Shown: piece by piece, positions 50,926 through 59,787 of the stretch
Numbering within the stretch: position 1 is the first letter of the stretch
How the letters are laid out: each line of letters starts with the position of its first letter
Assembly (NCBI GenBank): GCA_023250195.1
Contig: JAHFBF010000002.1
Coordinates: 248,001-312,000 of the forward strand
Length of the DNA stretch: 64,000 nt
Direction of reading: 5' to 3'
Origin: Candidatus Melainabacteria bacterium
GTDB taxonomy: Bacteria > Cyanobacteriota > Vampirovibrionia > 2-02-FULL-35-15
Program-made: the position numbers and the translations under genes
Notes under the pieces: model-generated
Database searches by the model: none
Seen by the model: only the letters and a program-made list of their open reading frames with translations
What the model was told of the DNA's origin: nothing

Positions 50926-53148
50926 TGTACTGCCTTCTCTTGTGAAATCTCCAATAACCCATATATGGGAATTGGAGATTTTATTTAATATATTTCTTAT
51001 AATTCCACCTTGCAGTAATGTGAATACTCCTTTTTTTCGTGCTTCACCAAGAACGGTATAATCCGGTTTGACTTTTTCTACGGCACGTATTATTTCGTTT
51101 ACAATATTTTTTCCTTCAACCAGTCTGAAATCTCCACCCAGCTCTACAATTAATTGTTCAAGTTCTATAATTGAAATTTTCTTTTCTTCTGAAAGCTTGC
51201 TGGTCGTTTTTGCTATATGCATAACTATAAGTTCTGCTTGTAATCTGTTGGCAATTCTTGCGGATTTTCTTATTAAACGTAATGTATTTAAATTTATGTC
51301 TACAAAGCATAAAACTTTTGGCTTCTTTTCTCTTGGATGCATCTCATGTTCTACGCTTTCAGCAACTTCTCTAAGGGAAAGTTCTCTGAGTGCAATAAGA
51401 TTTTTTTTCTGAAAAAAATGTGTAAGTGCCTGCTCGATTTTATTCAAAGAATAAATTTTCCCAGCTTTAAGTCTTTCCTGAAGAGCTTCGGGACTTAGAT
51501 CAATTAATACAATTTCACTTGCATGAGAAATTATCCAGTCCGGTACAGTTTCTCTTACTTTAATTCCAGTTACCTGTTCTACAATGTCATTTAAACTTTC
51601 TATGTGCTGGATGTTAACTGTTGACATTACATTAATTCCTGCTCTAAGCAAATATTGAACATCCTGATATCGTTTATTGTTTATTGCTCCTGATACATTA
51701 GTATGTGCGAGCTCATCTATCAATATGCATTCTGGTTTTGCTAAAATTGCACTTTCCAGATCAAATTCCTGTAAATATTTCCCTTTATGTTCAATTAGTT
51801 TGGAAGGTAATATATTTAAGCCTTCCATTAATTCTGCAGTTTCAGGTCTTCCATGTGTATCAATTACTCCCAATAAGACATTTATTCCCTGTTTGTGGAA
51901 TCCCTGGGCATCCTGAAGCATTTTATAGGTTTTTCCAACACCAGGAGCCATACCAATGTAAATTTTCAGTTTTCCCAAATTTAGATTGTCTGAAATTTTA
52001 TCAATTACCTCCAACTCCTTGTTTTTATTTTCTGCCGGAGTTTGATAGCCTTCTTTTTTATTATCAATGATTAATACATCTAGGTTGCTTGTTTTTTCCA
52101 AAACCTTAAAAACTTTAGAATCTGAAAATAACTGTTTCCATCTGGATGTCTTTGAATAACCCATTACGACCTGAGTTATTCTGTTTAATTTAATAAAGTG
52201 AACAAGTTCATCAGCAATGCTTTTTCTTAAATCTTTTACAAGAAAAAAATTTCCATTATATAGTTTAGTTGATTCTCTTAATTGATTGATAATAGTATGA
52301 TCAATATCCTTTGTAAGTATGCATAAAATATCTAAATCGGCATGTGAAATTTTCAATAGTTCACCGGCATGTTTAATAAAATTCAGTGATTTTCCCTTTG
52401 GGCTTGCAGCTACTAAAACTCTGGCTTTAATTTTAGCGCTTAGTTTTTCATTTACAACTTCTACGTCAACCCTTTCAGCAACTAAATTTAAAGCTAGATC
52501 TCTAAGTAAAACCAGATTACTCCTTTTGAAAAAATATTTCATTGCATGTTTTAATTGTTCGGGTGAGTATATTTGTTTTATCTGTAAACGGTTATACAAT
52601 TCATCAACTGATATGTCTATTAAGACCACTTCATCGGCTTGGTTTAAGACCCAGTCGGGAACCGTTTCATTTATTTTTATTCCAATATTTCTTTCTATTA
52701 TGGGGGCAATACTGTCAAGTTGATGAATGTTTAAAGTTGATAGAATACTTATCCCGTTGCTTAGAAGTTCTTCTATGTCCTGGTATCTTTTTTGGTTAAG
52801 TGAGCCAGGGAAGTTATTATGAGCTAATTCATCTATTATTACTGTTGCAGGTCTTCTTTCAATTATTGCCTCAAGATCCAGATCGTAGAACTCATTATTA
52901 TTAACTTTGAAAACTTTTTTTGGAATGATTTCATGTATATTTAGAAGATCCAGATTCTCAGATCTGTTTTGAGCTTCAATATAGCCAACGATAATATCAA
53001 CTCCTTTTTTCTTAAGTTCCTTCCCTTCTTCAAGCATTCTGTAAGTTTTGCCTACTCCGGGAGCCATTCCAAGAAAAATTTTATGTCTTCCTGAAGAGAG
53101 TTTGACAATTTGTTTTAATATTTCGTCTGGTTCTGCTCTTCTTGGCAT
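50923..53148 (-). CDS. Tandem KdpD N-terminal sensor domain protein without histidine kinase
   Basis: 741 aa. Two KdpD-type P-loop/Usp units in tandem. Unit 1: Walker A GMAPGVGKT (27-35), Walker B VIIDELAHN (103-111), Usp-like fold from about 244. Unit 2: Walker A GMAPGVGKT (399-407), ILIDELAHT, Usp-like fold from about 613. Each unit carries KRYQDIEELL/KRYQDVQYLL and ETVPDWV/ETVPDWI, so they are clear duplicates. There is no TM segment, GAF, DHp or HATPase domain, so it cannot phosphorylate KdpE by itself. Truncated KdpD without kinase is known in cyanobacteria, but I know of no doubled form. Located 26 nt downstream of kdpB. Confidence 0.87.
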   Translation of the reverse strand: MPRRAEPDEILKQIVKLSSGRHKIFLGMAPGVGKTYRMLEEGKELKKKGVDIIVGYIEAQNRSENLDLLNIHEIIPKKVFKVNNNEFYDLDLEAIIERRPATVIIDELAHNNFPGSLNQKRYQDIEELLSNGISILSTLNIHQLDSIAPIIERNIGIKINETVPDWVLNQADEVVLIDISVDELYNRLQIKQIYSPEQLKHAMKYFFKRSNLVLLRDLALNLVAERVDVEVVNEKLSAKIKARVLVAASPKGKSLNFIKHAGELLKISHADLDILCILTKDIDHTIINQLRESTKLYNGNFFLVKDLRKSIADELVHFIKLNRITQVVMGYSKTSRWKQLFSDSKVFKVLEKTSNLDVLIIDNKKEGYQTPAENKNKELEVIDKISDNLNLGKLKIYIGMAPGVGKTYKMLQDAQGFHKQGINVLLGVIDTHGRPETAELMEGLNILPSKLIEHKGKYLQEFDLESAILAKPECILIDELAHTNVSGAINNKRYQDVQYLLRAGINVMSTVNIQHIESLNDIVEQVTGIKVRETVPDWIISHASEIVLIDLSPEALQERLKAGKIYSLNKIEQALTHFFQKKNLIALRELSLREVAESVEHEMHPREKKPKVLCFVDINLNTLRLIRKSARIANRLQAELIVMHIAKTTSKLSEEKKISIIELEQLIVELGGDFRLVEGKNIVNEIIRAVEKVKPDYTVLGEARKKGVFTLLQGGIIRNILNKISNSHIWVIGDFTREGST

Positions 53149-53174
53149 GCAATCCTCTTATTCTTTAATTAGAA

Positions 53175-55190
53175 TCATTTAATAAATCTTTCAACTAATA
53201 TGACTATTAATTTAATACTGACAAATGGAGCTATTAATCCTCCCATGCCAAATATTATTAAATTTTGTAATACAAGGTACTTATGGGTCAAGTTTTTAAT
53301 TTTAATTCCATTTAGTGCAACTGGCATAAGTGATGGTATTAATAATGCGTTAAGAGCAAGTACCGATATTATCATGGATATATTAGAGGTTAAATTTAAG
53401 ATATTTAAAATTTGGAATTCTTTGAAAGGAATAATTGCTGGAAGAATTATGATACATTTAGCTATGTTAGATGTGAATGAAAACATTGTAAGAGAAGTTC
53501 TGGTTATTATTAATTGTTTCCCTGTTTTGATTATGTCAATTATTTTTGCGGGATTAGAATCCAGATCAATTAAGTTTGAAGCTTCTTTTGCTGCTATAGT
53601 TCCTGAATTCATTGCTAAACCAATATCTGCTTGTGCAAGTGCAGGTGCATCATTTGTACCATCCCCAATCATTCCTACAATTAATCCTTTTGCTTGATTT
53701 TCCCTTATTAATAAGATTTTATCCTGTGGCTTTGCCTGAGCAATATATTCATCAATTCCTGCTTCTTTTGTAATTACTTTAGCAGTTAAATTATTATCCC
53801 CTGTACACATTATGGTTTTTATTCCTGTGTTGTGGAGTTCTTTAAATCGCTCTTTTAGAGATGTCTTAATAATATCCTTTAAATGTATTAATCCTATGAT
53901 TTCATTATTTTTTGATATTAATAGTGGTGTGCCTCCTTGAATAGAAATACTTTCCACTACTTGATCAGTGTTTTCCCAGATCTTTCCATTTTTGCTAATA
54001 ACCATTTTTTTTATTGCGTCACTGGCACCTTTCCTTAAAATCTCACCATTTTCTAAATCAATCCCACTCATTCTTATATGTGAGTTGAATTCATGAGGAA
54101 TGACTTTCATTTCTTTTATTCCATCTTCTATGCCATATCTTCTTGAAAGGGCAAGAATGGATTTTCCTTCCGGTGTTTGATCATAGTAACTGCTCATATA
54201 TGCTGCTTTTGCTACGTCAATTATAGAATTAGCACCAAGAGAGATAAATTCAGTTGCTATTCTGTTTCCAAATGTAATTGTTCCTGTCTTATCTAAATAG
54301 ATAATATTTAAATTTGATGCTATTTCAAGAGTCTGTTCTGACATTGCAAGGACATTTAACTTATTCATTCTGTCAAATCCTGCAATTCTAATTGAGTTGA
54401 TCAATCCGCTAATTGTAGTTGGTATAAGAGCTATTAATAAAGCTATCCAAAAACTTATTTCTATTTTTATCTTTAAGTAATTAAAAACTGTTATTAGTAT
54501 AGTAACTAAACATAGAGATAAGATTGTAGATGTTATTACCAGTGTGTTTAAACGGATTTCACCAGGAGTCTTCTGTCTTCCAATGCCTTCAGCAATGTTG
54601 ACCATTTGGTCTAAATAGGATTGTCCCTGTTCAGAGGTTATTTTTATAAGTAACCAGTCGGTTAAAATTCTTGTTCCGCCTGTTACTGAGCTTGAAGTAT
54701 CAGTGCTTGGTTCTTTAAGTACAGGAGAAGATTCTCCTGTAATAGCCGATTCATCTACAGTTGCAACACCATCAATAACTTCACCATCTATTGGTATAAG
54801 ATCTCCTTCCTCTACTTTAATGATGTCATTTTTATTTAATTGTGAAGTGAAAATGTATTCTATTAAGCCATTATCCAAAACTCTTTTAACTTCTATATCT
54901 CCATGTACAATTCGTAAGCTGTCTACCAATGCTTTTGCATAATTTCTTGCAAGGCTTTCCGCAAGGTTTGAAAATAATATTGTTAACAAAAGTATTAGTG
55001 AGATTATTAGGTTAATCTCTTTTGTAAGTGTTGTTGATCCAAATAAATCCGGCTTAATAGTTAAAACTACCATTACAATCAAGCAACATTCAGTTATAAA
55101 TAAAACAGGATTTCTGATTGTTGTTATTGGATTAAAAAGTTTAATTGAATCAAGTAGTGATCTTTGTGCTATGTTGTAATGATTGATCAT
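53175..55190 (-). CDS. kdpB: Potassium-transporting P-type ATPase subunit KdpB
   Basis: 671 aa, complete P-type ATPase core with the Kdp pattern IPTTISGLINSIRIAGFDRM and NVLAMSEQTLEIA. TGES at 151-154 (Ser154 matches the regulatory phosphoserine of E. coli KdpB), phosphorylation Asp300 in DKTGTIT, GDGTNDAPALAQADIGLAM hinge. Normally hydrolyses ATP to drive K+ through KdpA with KdpC. In TM5 the Asp of the Asp-x2-Lys dipole (D583/K586 in E. coli) is Asn575 here, with Lys578 kept. Neither kdpA (usually upstream) nor kdpC (usually between kdpB and kdpD) is present. See findings. Confidence 0.92.
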   Translation of the reverse strand: MINHYNIAQRSLLDSIKLFNPITTIRNPVLFITECCLIVMVVLTIKPDLFGSTTLTKEINLIISLILLLTILFSNLAESLARNYAKALVDSLRIVHGDIEVKRVLDNGLIEYIFTSQLNKNDIIKVEEGDLIPIDGEVIDGVATVDESAITGESSPVLKEPSTDTSSSVTGGTRILTDWLLIKITSEQGQSYLDQMVNIAEGIGRQKTPGEIRLNTLVITSTILSLCLVTILITVFNYLKIKIEISFWIALLIALIPTTISGLINSIRIAGFDRMNKLNVLAMSEQTLEIASNLNIIYLDKTGTITFGNRIATEFISLGANSIIDVAKAAYMSSYYDQTPEGKSILALSRRYGIEDGIKEMKVIPHEFNSHIRMSGIDLENGEILRKGASDAIKKMVISKNGKIWENTDQVVESISIQGGTPLLISKNNEIIGLIHLKDIIKTSLKERFKELHNTGIKTIMCTGDNNLTAKVITKEAGIDEYIAQAKPQDKILLIRENQAKGLIVGMIGDGTNDAPALAQADIGLAMNSGTIAAKEASNLIDLDSNPAKIIDIIKTGKQLIITRTSLTMFSFTSNIAKCIIILPAIIPFKEFQILNILNLTSNISMIISVLALNALLIPSLMPVALNGIKIKNLTHKYLVLQNLIIFGMGGLIAPFVSIKLIVILVERFIK

Positions 55191-55225
55191 TTCTGTGCTT
55201 TATATTTTCTCTTTTAATACTATTC

Positions 55226-55255
55226 AGATTTTACCGAATGAATCGGATAAAATCT
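55226..55255. repeat. Hairpin of the dispersed TTTTG/CCGA repeat type, upstream of kdpB
   Basis: AGATTTTA and TAAAATCT pair with inner CCGA and TCGG (55226-55255), the same plan as the hairpins at 17038, 50815 and 58913. It is in the region before kdpB. Confidence 0.55.
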
Positions 55256-55264
55256 TACTTTATA

Positions 55265-55292
55265 GTAGAGGCGTATTGCAATACGCCTCTAC
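55265..55292. repeat. 28-bp palindrome (GTAG...CTAC family) before kdpB
   Basis: Perfect arms GTAGAGGCGTAT and ATACGCCTCTAC around TGCA, in the gap before the kdpB transcript. Confidence 0.8.
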
Positions 55293-55343
55293 GGAAGGGT
55301 TACATTAGCTAGGCAGTAACATCTTAGAGTTAACTGTCTTGTA

Positions 55344-55466
55344 ATGAAAGATTTTAGTCCTCAAATTATAAAAAGAATTGACAAAATCTATAGGATCTGG
55401 CAAAAGGGATATCAAAAACTTTTTACGGTGAGTAATAACAATTTAAAATTATTCAGATTTTGTTAA
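55344..55466 (+). CDS. Possible small ORF (40 aa)
   Basis: Reads MKDFSPQIIKRIDKIYRIWQ onward to a stop at 55464-55466. It runs into the 3' end of the convergent 55449 gene. Basic and not hydrophobic, so it is not KdpF. Only the plausible codon pattern supports it; it may be chance. Confidence 0.15.
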   Translation: MKDFSPQIIKRIDKIYRIWQKGYQKLFTVSNNNLKLFRFC

Positions 55467-55961
55467 GATTGAAAAAGTTTTATACTCTCCAATGAACTTT
55501 CCGTTTTTATATTGCAATACGATACTTTCGGAATGAATTGTATTGTCTTCAGTTAATTTCAGATGATCAATTAATATGGACTTCCATTTGTTTTTATCAT
55601 TTGTTTTAAAGTTTGTTACTCTTTCACTGATAGCTTCTCTTTCGTTCAGTAATTTTATGGTTCCTGAACTATTTGTCCATTTACCACCTTTCCATAAAGC
55701 TTTGAGAAAGTTTACTTCTTTTCTTTTTGTTGCTGCTGATTTTATTTCTAGGTTGGATTCTGTAGTTGTACCGGTAAGAATGTAAGGGCAATTTGAGCTT
55801 GTAACTATTGTCTGCATATTCCAGTTACCTAAAAACCCTTCTTTTGCGTTAACTGTTTTTTCTTTTGGAATTGTTATAGCGTTTGTAATCTGCCAGTTAT
55901 TACTCAATAAGCAGCTTATTGAAATTATCAGACAAAAAATAGGTTTTTTTAAATTATTCAT
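55449..55961 (-). CDS. Hypothetical exported protein
   Basis: 170 aa. Signal peptide IFCLIISISCLLSNNWQITN, then GFLGNWNMQTIVTSSNCPYI, a beta-rich globular part resembling small secreted proteins with a lipocalin-like GxW pattern. No assigned family. It has no clear partner and is transcribed away from cysS. Confidence 0.68.
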   Translation of the reverse strand: MNNLKKPIFCLIISISCLLSNNWQITNAITIPKEKTVNAKEGFLGNWNMQTIVTSSNCPYILTGTTTESNLEIKSAATKRKEVNFLKALWKGGKWTNSSGTIKLLNEREAISERVTNFKTNDKNKWKSILIDHLKLTEDNTIHSESIVLQYKNGKFIGEYKTFSILTKSE

Positions 55962-56083
55962 TTGGTTATACTTAAATGAATAATTCGGTGCAATTCAATT
56001 AAAAAACAGAAACCCTGGTGATAACCCTATGTAGAAGTAAGTGTTTTTGCTCGATTTTGGAGCTATTAGTTATTAAATTTAAT

Positions 56084-56953
56084 TTAGTTTTTCTCGCTGA
56101 TTTCTTCATCTATTTCTTTAAAATCAACATTCGAGTCAGAATCAATGATAAATCCATTAAAGTTGGAGTAAAAGGTAAGCTTGGATTTGATTGTTTTATA
56201 CATATCACTTATATCATCATCAGAAAGTACAGTAGCATGTTTAGTTAAATCAATATTATAAGCACATGTTATATCATTCCATTTTATGTCTAACTTTTCA
56301 AGTTTGTCCAAATCATCAATGAGAAAAATGACCTTGTCTGTATAGTCACAAACATTTTCTGCAAAACTTTTTTTAGGTCCTTCATAAGCACTAAACCAAA
56401 AAGGAAAATCAGCAATGAATTGCTTATTTCTTTTTTTTGTTTCTATGTAAATAGCTGAATATGCATCAAGCATTTGATTTAATGTCTGAACTTGAAACTC
56501 AACAGCATTTTTCCAGATATTTATTTTATTGGGCTGGGTTTTAAGAATTATTCCATCTATATGATTTTCATACTGATCAAGAGCGGCTATAACATTTACA
56601 AGTCCTTTTCTTCCAAACCAACTGTCTCTTCCTATAAATAAATAAAGCTTTGCTTCATATTTATGAGCGATTTTATGTAATTTTTGTAAAAGGTTTTCAT
56701 TGCCTTTTTCTGCCAAAATCCACTGTTCAATATATATGGCTTTGGGTCTTTTTGATTTAACTAATTCTTCAACTGATTTAACGTTTTTTGCAGCTCTGAC
56801 TGAAATATTTATGTGATCTAATTCAGTTAATAAATGCTTTTTGTCAATTTGTTCATTAATTTCAGGCTTTGCTTCCGATGAGCAGCAAGAGGTTATGGCT
56901 ATAACAATTGCAATAGCTATAGAAATTGATTTTTTCTTGAAGTCGTTTGTCAT
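56084..56953 (-). CDS. Putative lipoprotein, TIM-barrel-like
   Basis: 289 aa from the ATG at 56953; an ATG at 56974 overlaps cysS by 19 bp. N-terminal signal SIAIAIVIAITSC ends in a lipobox (ITSC), so lipid attachment is likely. The mature part, IYIEQWILAEKGNENLLQKL, LYLFIGRDSWFGRKGLVNVI and FNGFIIDSDSNVD, resembles a (beta/alpha)8 glycosidase-like fold, which is only a guess. Directly downstream of cysS but function unrelated. Confidence 0.62.
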   Translation of the reverse strand: MTNDFKKKSISIAIAIVIAITSCCSSEAKPEINEQIDKKHLLTELDHINISVRAAKNVKSVEELVKSKRPKAIYIEQWILAEKGNENLLQKLHKIAHKYEAKLYLFIGRDSWFGRKGLVNVIAALDQYENHIDGIILKTQPNKINIWKNAVEFQVQTLNQMLDAYSAIYIETKKRNKQFIADFPFWFSAYEGPKKSFAENVCDYTDKVIFLIDDLDKLEKLDIKWNDITCAYNIDLTKHATVLSDDDISDMYKTIKSKLTFYSNFNGFIIDSDSNVDFKEIDEEISEKN

Positions 56954-56955
56954 TA

Positions 56956-58350
56956 TTAAGATTTGATTCGCCATTTATATGTGTTTTCAGGAAGATCTTT
57001 TATTTCTATATTTGTCTCATTTAAGATATCCCTTATTTTATCTCCACTAATAAAATCTTTTTTTAATTTACACTCTTTTCTCCATATCATTAACTTATCA
57101 ATTATTTTTGATATTAATTTAGTACTACTCCCTGTATTTGTTTTGGGGTTTAATGATAAGTCAAATCCTAGTACACAGCATAAATTATACAAAGTTGCCT
57201 GTAATTTGAGTTTTATTTTCTCTTCATTTTCTTTATGTATATTATCAGTTAGTTTAAAAAGAATAGCTAATGCCTGAGGGCTATTAAAGTCATCTGACAT
57301 TGCGCTTTTAAATTCTTTAGTATATTCATTTTCTTCATTAGGTGGATTAATAGAGTTAGTTGTGTAGTCTGACAATGCTTCAGTAATTCTGTCTATTCCG
57401 TTTTTGGCTGCAGTTATTCCTTCTTCTGTATAGTTTACAGGCATTCTGTAATGGCTGTTAAGCATAAAAAATCTAAGTGCATTACCTGTTGTATTTTGTA
57501 GAGCATCTTTTATCGTTATGAAATTTCCTTCTGACTTTGCCATTTTCTTCCCATTAACTAATATCATGCCGTTATGGAGCCAATAGTTTGCAAATTTGGA
57601 TTTTGTAAATGATTCACTCTGTGCAATTTCATTTTCATGGTGAGGAAATATTAAATCATCTCCTCCTCCGTGGATATCAAGATTGGTTTTATATATTGCA
57701 TAGTTCATTGCAGAACATTCAAGATGCCATCCTGGTCTTCCTTTTCCCCATGGGCTTTCAAAGCCATGATCATTTGAATCTTTAACTCCTTTCCAGAGTG
57801 CAAAATCCAGAGGATGTTTCTTTTTAATATTTACCTCAATTCTTCCAAAACCTTTTTCCAGTTCGCTGATTGGCTGACCTTTAAGCTGTCCGTAGTTTTT
57901 AAATGATGATACTGAGAAATAAACATCACTTTCGATCTGATATGCAGAGCTGTTTTTGATAAGCCCTTCGATAAAACTAATCATATTTGGTATATGTTGA
58001 GTAGCAGTAGGCTCAAAGTCAGGCCAGTCAACATTCAATGCATGCATATCTTCGTGAAAAGAATGAGCATATATTCTTGCAACTTTATCAGGATGTAAAT
58101 TAAGCTCATTAGCTTTGTTTATTATTTTGTCGTCTATATCTGTAATATTTCTTGTCCATATAACTTTATAATTTAAAGATCTTAAAAATCTCACTATAAA
58201 ATCCCAGGTTATTGATGCTCTTGCATGACCAATGTGTGAATGATCATATACAGTTGGACCACAGGTATAAATATTTAAATCAGGGGAGTTGATTGGTTTT
58301 AGTATTTCTTTTTTTCGTGTCAGTGAATTATATACAGTAATTTCTTTCAT
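56956..58350 (-). CDS. cysS: Cysteinyl-tRNA synthetase
   Basis: 464 aa, class Ia synthetase. HIGH-type motif HIGHARASI (HIGH) near residue 40 in TCGPTVYDHSHIGHARAS and KMSKS-type motif KMAKSEGN; zinc ligands include TCGP (Cys), SAMNYAIYK with CSAMN (Cys) and HHENEIAQSE (His). Complete with C-terminal helical bundle. It begins near 58350, where ybeY ends; 16 nt separate them. Confidence 0.96.
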   Translation of the reverse strand: MKEITVYNSLTRKKEILKPINSPDLNIYTCGPTVYDHSHIGHARASITWDFIVRFLRSLNYKVIWTRNITDIDDKIINKANELNLHPDKVARIYAHSFHEDMHALNVDWPDFEPTATQHIPNMISFIEGLIKNSSAYQIESDVYFSVSSFKNYGQLKGQPISELEKGFGRIEVNIKKKHPLDFALWKGVKDSNDHGFESPWGKGRPGWHLECSAMNYAIYKTNLDIHGGGDDLIFPHHENEIAQSESFTKSKFANYWLHNGMILVNGKKMAKSEGNFITIKDALQNTTGNALRFFMLNSHYRMPVNYTEEGITAAKNGIDRITEALSDYTTNSINPPNEENEYTKEFKSAMSDDFNSPQALAILFKLTDNIHKENEEKIKLKLQATLYNLCCVLGFDLSLNPKTNTGSSTKLISKIIDKLMIWRKECKLKKDFISGDKIRDILNETNIEIKDLPENTYKWRIKS

Positions 58351-58366
58351 GGTTTAATAATTATAC

Positions 58367-58852
58367 CTAGCGACTTAAAAAAGTCAGTTCTAACAGCAGT
58401 TTGTTTTGTAATGCAAACATTTGCTTTGCATCTTTTTTAAGCTTATGGTTATATCCAAGTAAATGTAAATAAGCATGAATTAGTAACATTAACAGCTCGC
58501 TTTCTATGGGAAAGTATTTTTCAGAAGCCTGCTTTTTAGCTTGTTCATAAGAAATTACAATATCGCCCAGATAGTTGTTTTCTATTTGTTCTCTTTTATT
58601 TAGATGAAATGACAGTACATCGGTTGGTTTATTTACTTTTCGGTGTTTGTAATTTAGTTTTTGAATCTCAGTATTATTGGTTATTAGTAGGGTAAGAGTT
58701 GAATTTTTGGCAAGCAGAATTTTTGATTTTGGTAAATGCTTTGTAAGTAAGCCCTTAAGCTTTTTTAAATATTTTACCCACCATTGTCTTGACCTAATGT
58801 TACAATTTTTTCTGGTTATTAATTCAAAATTTTGAATTGTGGTTTTCATCAA
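58367..58852 (-). CDS. ybeY: YbeY endoribonuclease
   Basis: 161 aa. The zinc site reads HAYLHLLGYNH (H-x3-H-x5-H), a slight variant of HGxLHLxGYDH. PTDVLSFHLNKREQI and LGDIVISYEQA are the expected core motifs. Needed for 16S rRNA 3'-end processing and ribosome quality control. ATG at 58852 or 58849. Directly upstream of cysS in the same direction. Confidence 0.92.
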   Translation of the reverse strand: MMKTTIQNFELITRKNCNIRSRQWWVKYLKKLKGLLTKHLPKSKILLAKNSTLTLLITNNTEIQKLNYKHRKVNKPTDVLSFHLNKREQIENNYLGDIVISYEQAKKQASEKYFPIESELLMLLIHAYLHLLGYNHKLKKDAKQMFALQNKLLLELTFLSR

Positions 58853-58910
58853 ACCCTAATGTAACATAGTTTATAATTTCTCAGAATAACTGAAATAGTG
58901 ATTAATAAGG

Positions 58911-59044
58911 AAAGGCTTTGTCCAACTTGTTTGGCGAAACCTGACTAACGCAGGGCTTAGCATACCAGATGCACTATGCAAAGCCGGCGAAGCCAAAACA
59001 GCATAACCATGCTGTTATACACAAACAAAGAGCGAGCCGACGGT
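58911..59044 (+). repeat. Dispersed hairpin repeat, full copy, before rnc
   Basis: Hairpin AGGCTTTG / CGAAACCT (58913-58942), then AGATGCACTATGCAAAGCCG. Within it AACAGCAT and ATGCTGTT (58997-59016) form a further hairpin. Together this occupies most of the 58853-59066 gap between divergent ybeY and rnc. Confidence 0.6.
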
Positions 59045-59053
59045 AAAAAATAG

Positions 59054-59059
59054 TATAGT
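59054..59059 (+). promoter_or_regulatory. -10 box of rnc, 7 nt before the ATG
   Basis: TATAGT ends 7 nt before the ATG at 59067, with no SD. Consistent with the short-leader pattern at several other genes. Confidence 0.4.
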
Positions 59060-59066
59060 AATAACT

Positions 59067-59783
59067 ATGAATACTTACTTGACACCAGGTAGGAAAAAAG
59101 ATTTAGTAAGCCTTTTAAAGTGCTTAAAGCTAAATATTAAAGATTTAACTTTGCTTGATACAGCTTTTAGACATTCCTCTTATCTAAAAGAAAATAAAAA
59201 GAGCAAAACTGAAAACAATGAACGATTGGAATTCTTTGGAGATGCAGTTTTAAAACTTGTTATTAGTGAATATTTAATGAAAGACTACCCTGACTATTCT
59301 GAAGGAGAATTAAGCAAGCTAAGAGCATTTGTCGTAAGCGAAAAAGTCTTAACTCAAGTAGCAGGTAGACTTGACTTGAAAAAATACATATTGGTTGGTA
59401 AAAATGAAAAAAGATCTATGCCAGTATCAATATTAGCTGATTCCCTGGAAGCAATCCTTGCAGTTATTTACTATGATTGTGGAATTGATATTACAAGAAA
59501 ATTTATTTATGAATATTTTAAAGAATTTATGGAATTAGCTGGAAAAAACACAGAAATTGATAATTATAAAGCTATTTTGCAGGAATACACACAGAAATAT
59601 AATCTTGGACTACCCCTTTATAAGACTGTATCTGAAACAGGTCCAGAGCATAACAAAGAATTTGAAGTTGTTGTCGTTTTGAATAACAATAAATTAGCAC
59701 AGGGGAAAGGGAAATCAAAAAAAGAAGCAAGTCAGGTTGCTGCAAAAAATGCATTAGAAGCTATAAATAAATCTAAAAAATAA
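59067..59783 (+). CDS. rnc: Ribonuclease III
   Basis: 238 aa. RNase III catalytic signature ERLEFFGDAVLKLVISEYL, LADSLEAILAVIYYDCG (second catalytic acidic set), then a double-stranded-RNA-binding domain at the C-terminus (YKAILQEYTQKYNLGLPLYK, KGKSKKEASQVAAKNALEAI). Processes rRNA precursors and other dsRNA. Followed 4 nt later by argB. Confidence 0.96.
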   Translation: MNTYLTPGRKKDLVSLLKCLKLNIKDLTLLDTAFRHSSYLKENKKSKTENNERLEFFGDAVLKLVISEYLMKDYPDYSEGELSKLRAFVVSEKVLTQVAGRLDLKKYILVGKNEKRSMPVSILADSLEAILAVIYYDCGIDITRKFIYEYFKEFMELAGKNTEIDNYKAILQEYTQKYNLGLPLYKTVSETGPEHNKEFEVVVVLNNNKLAQGKGKSKKEASQVAAKNALEAINKSKK

Positions 59784-59787
59784 ATTT

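Noticed and set aside
55344-55466. 40-codon frame as kdpF
   Set aside because: KdpF is a short hydrophobic single-TM peptide; this one is basic and polar and on the opposite strand to kdpB.
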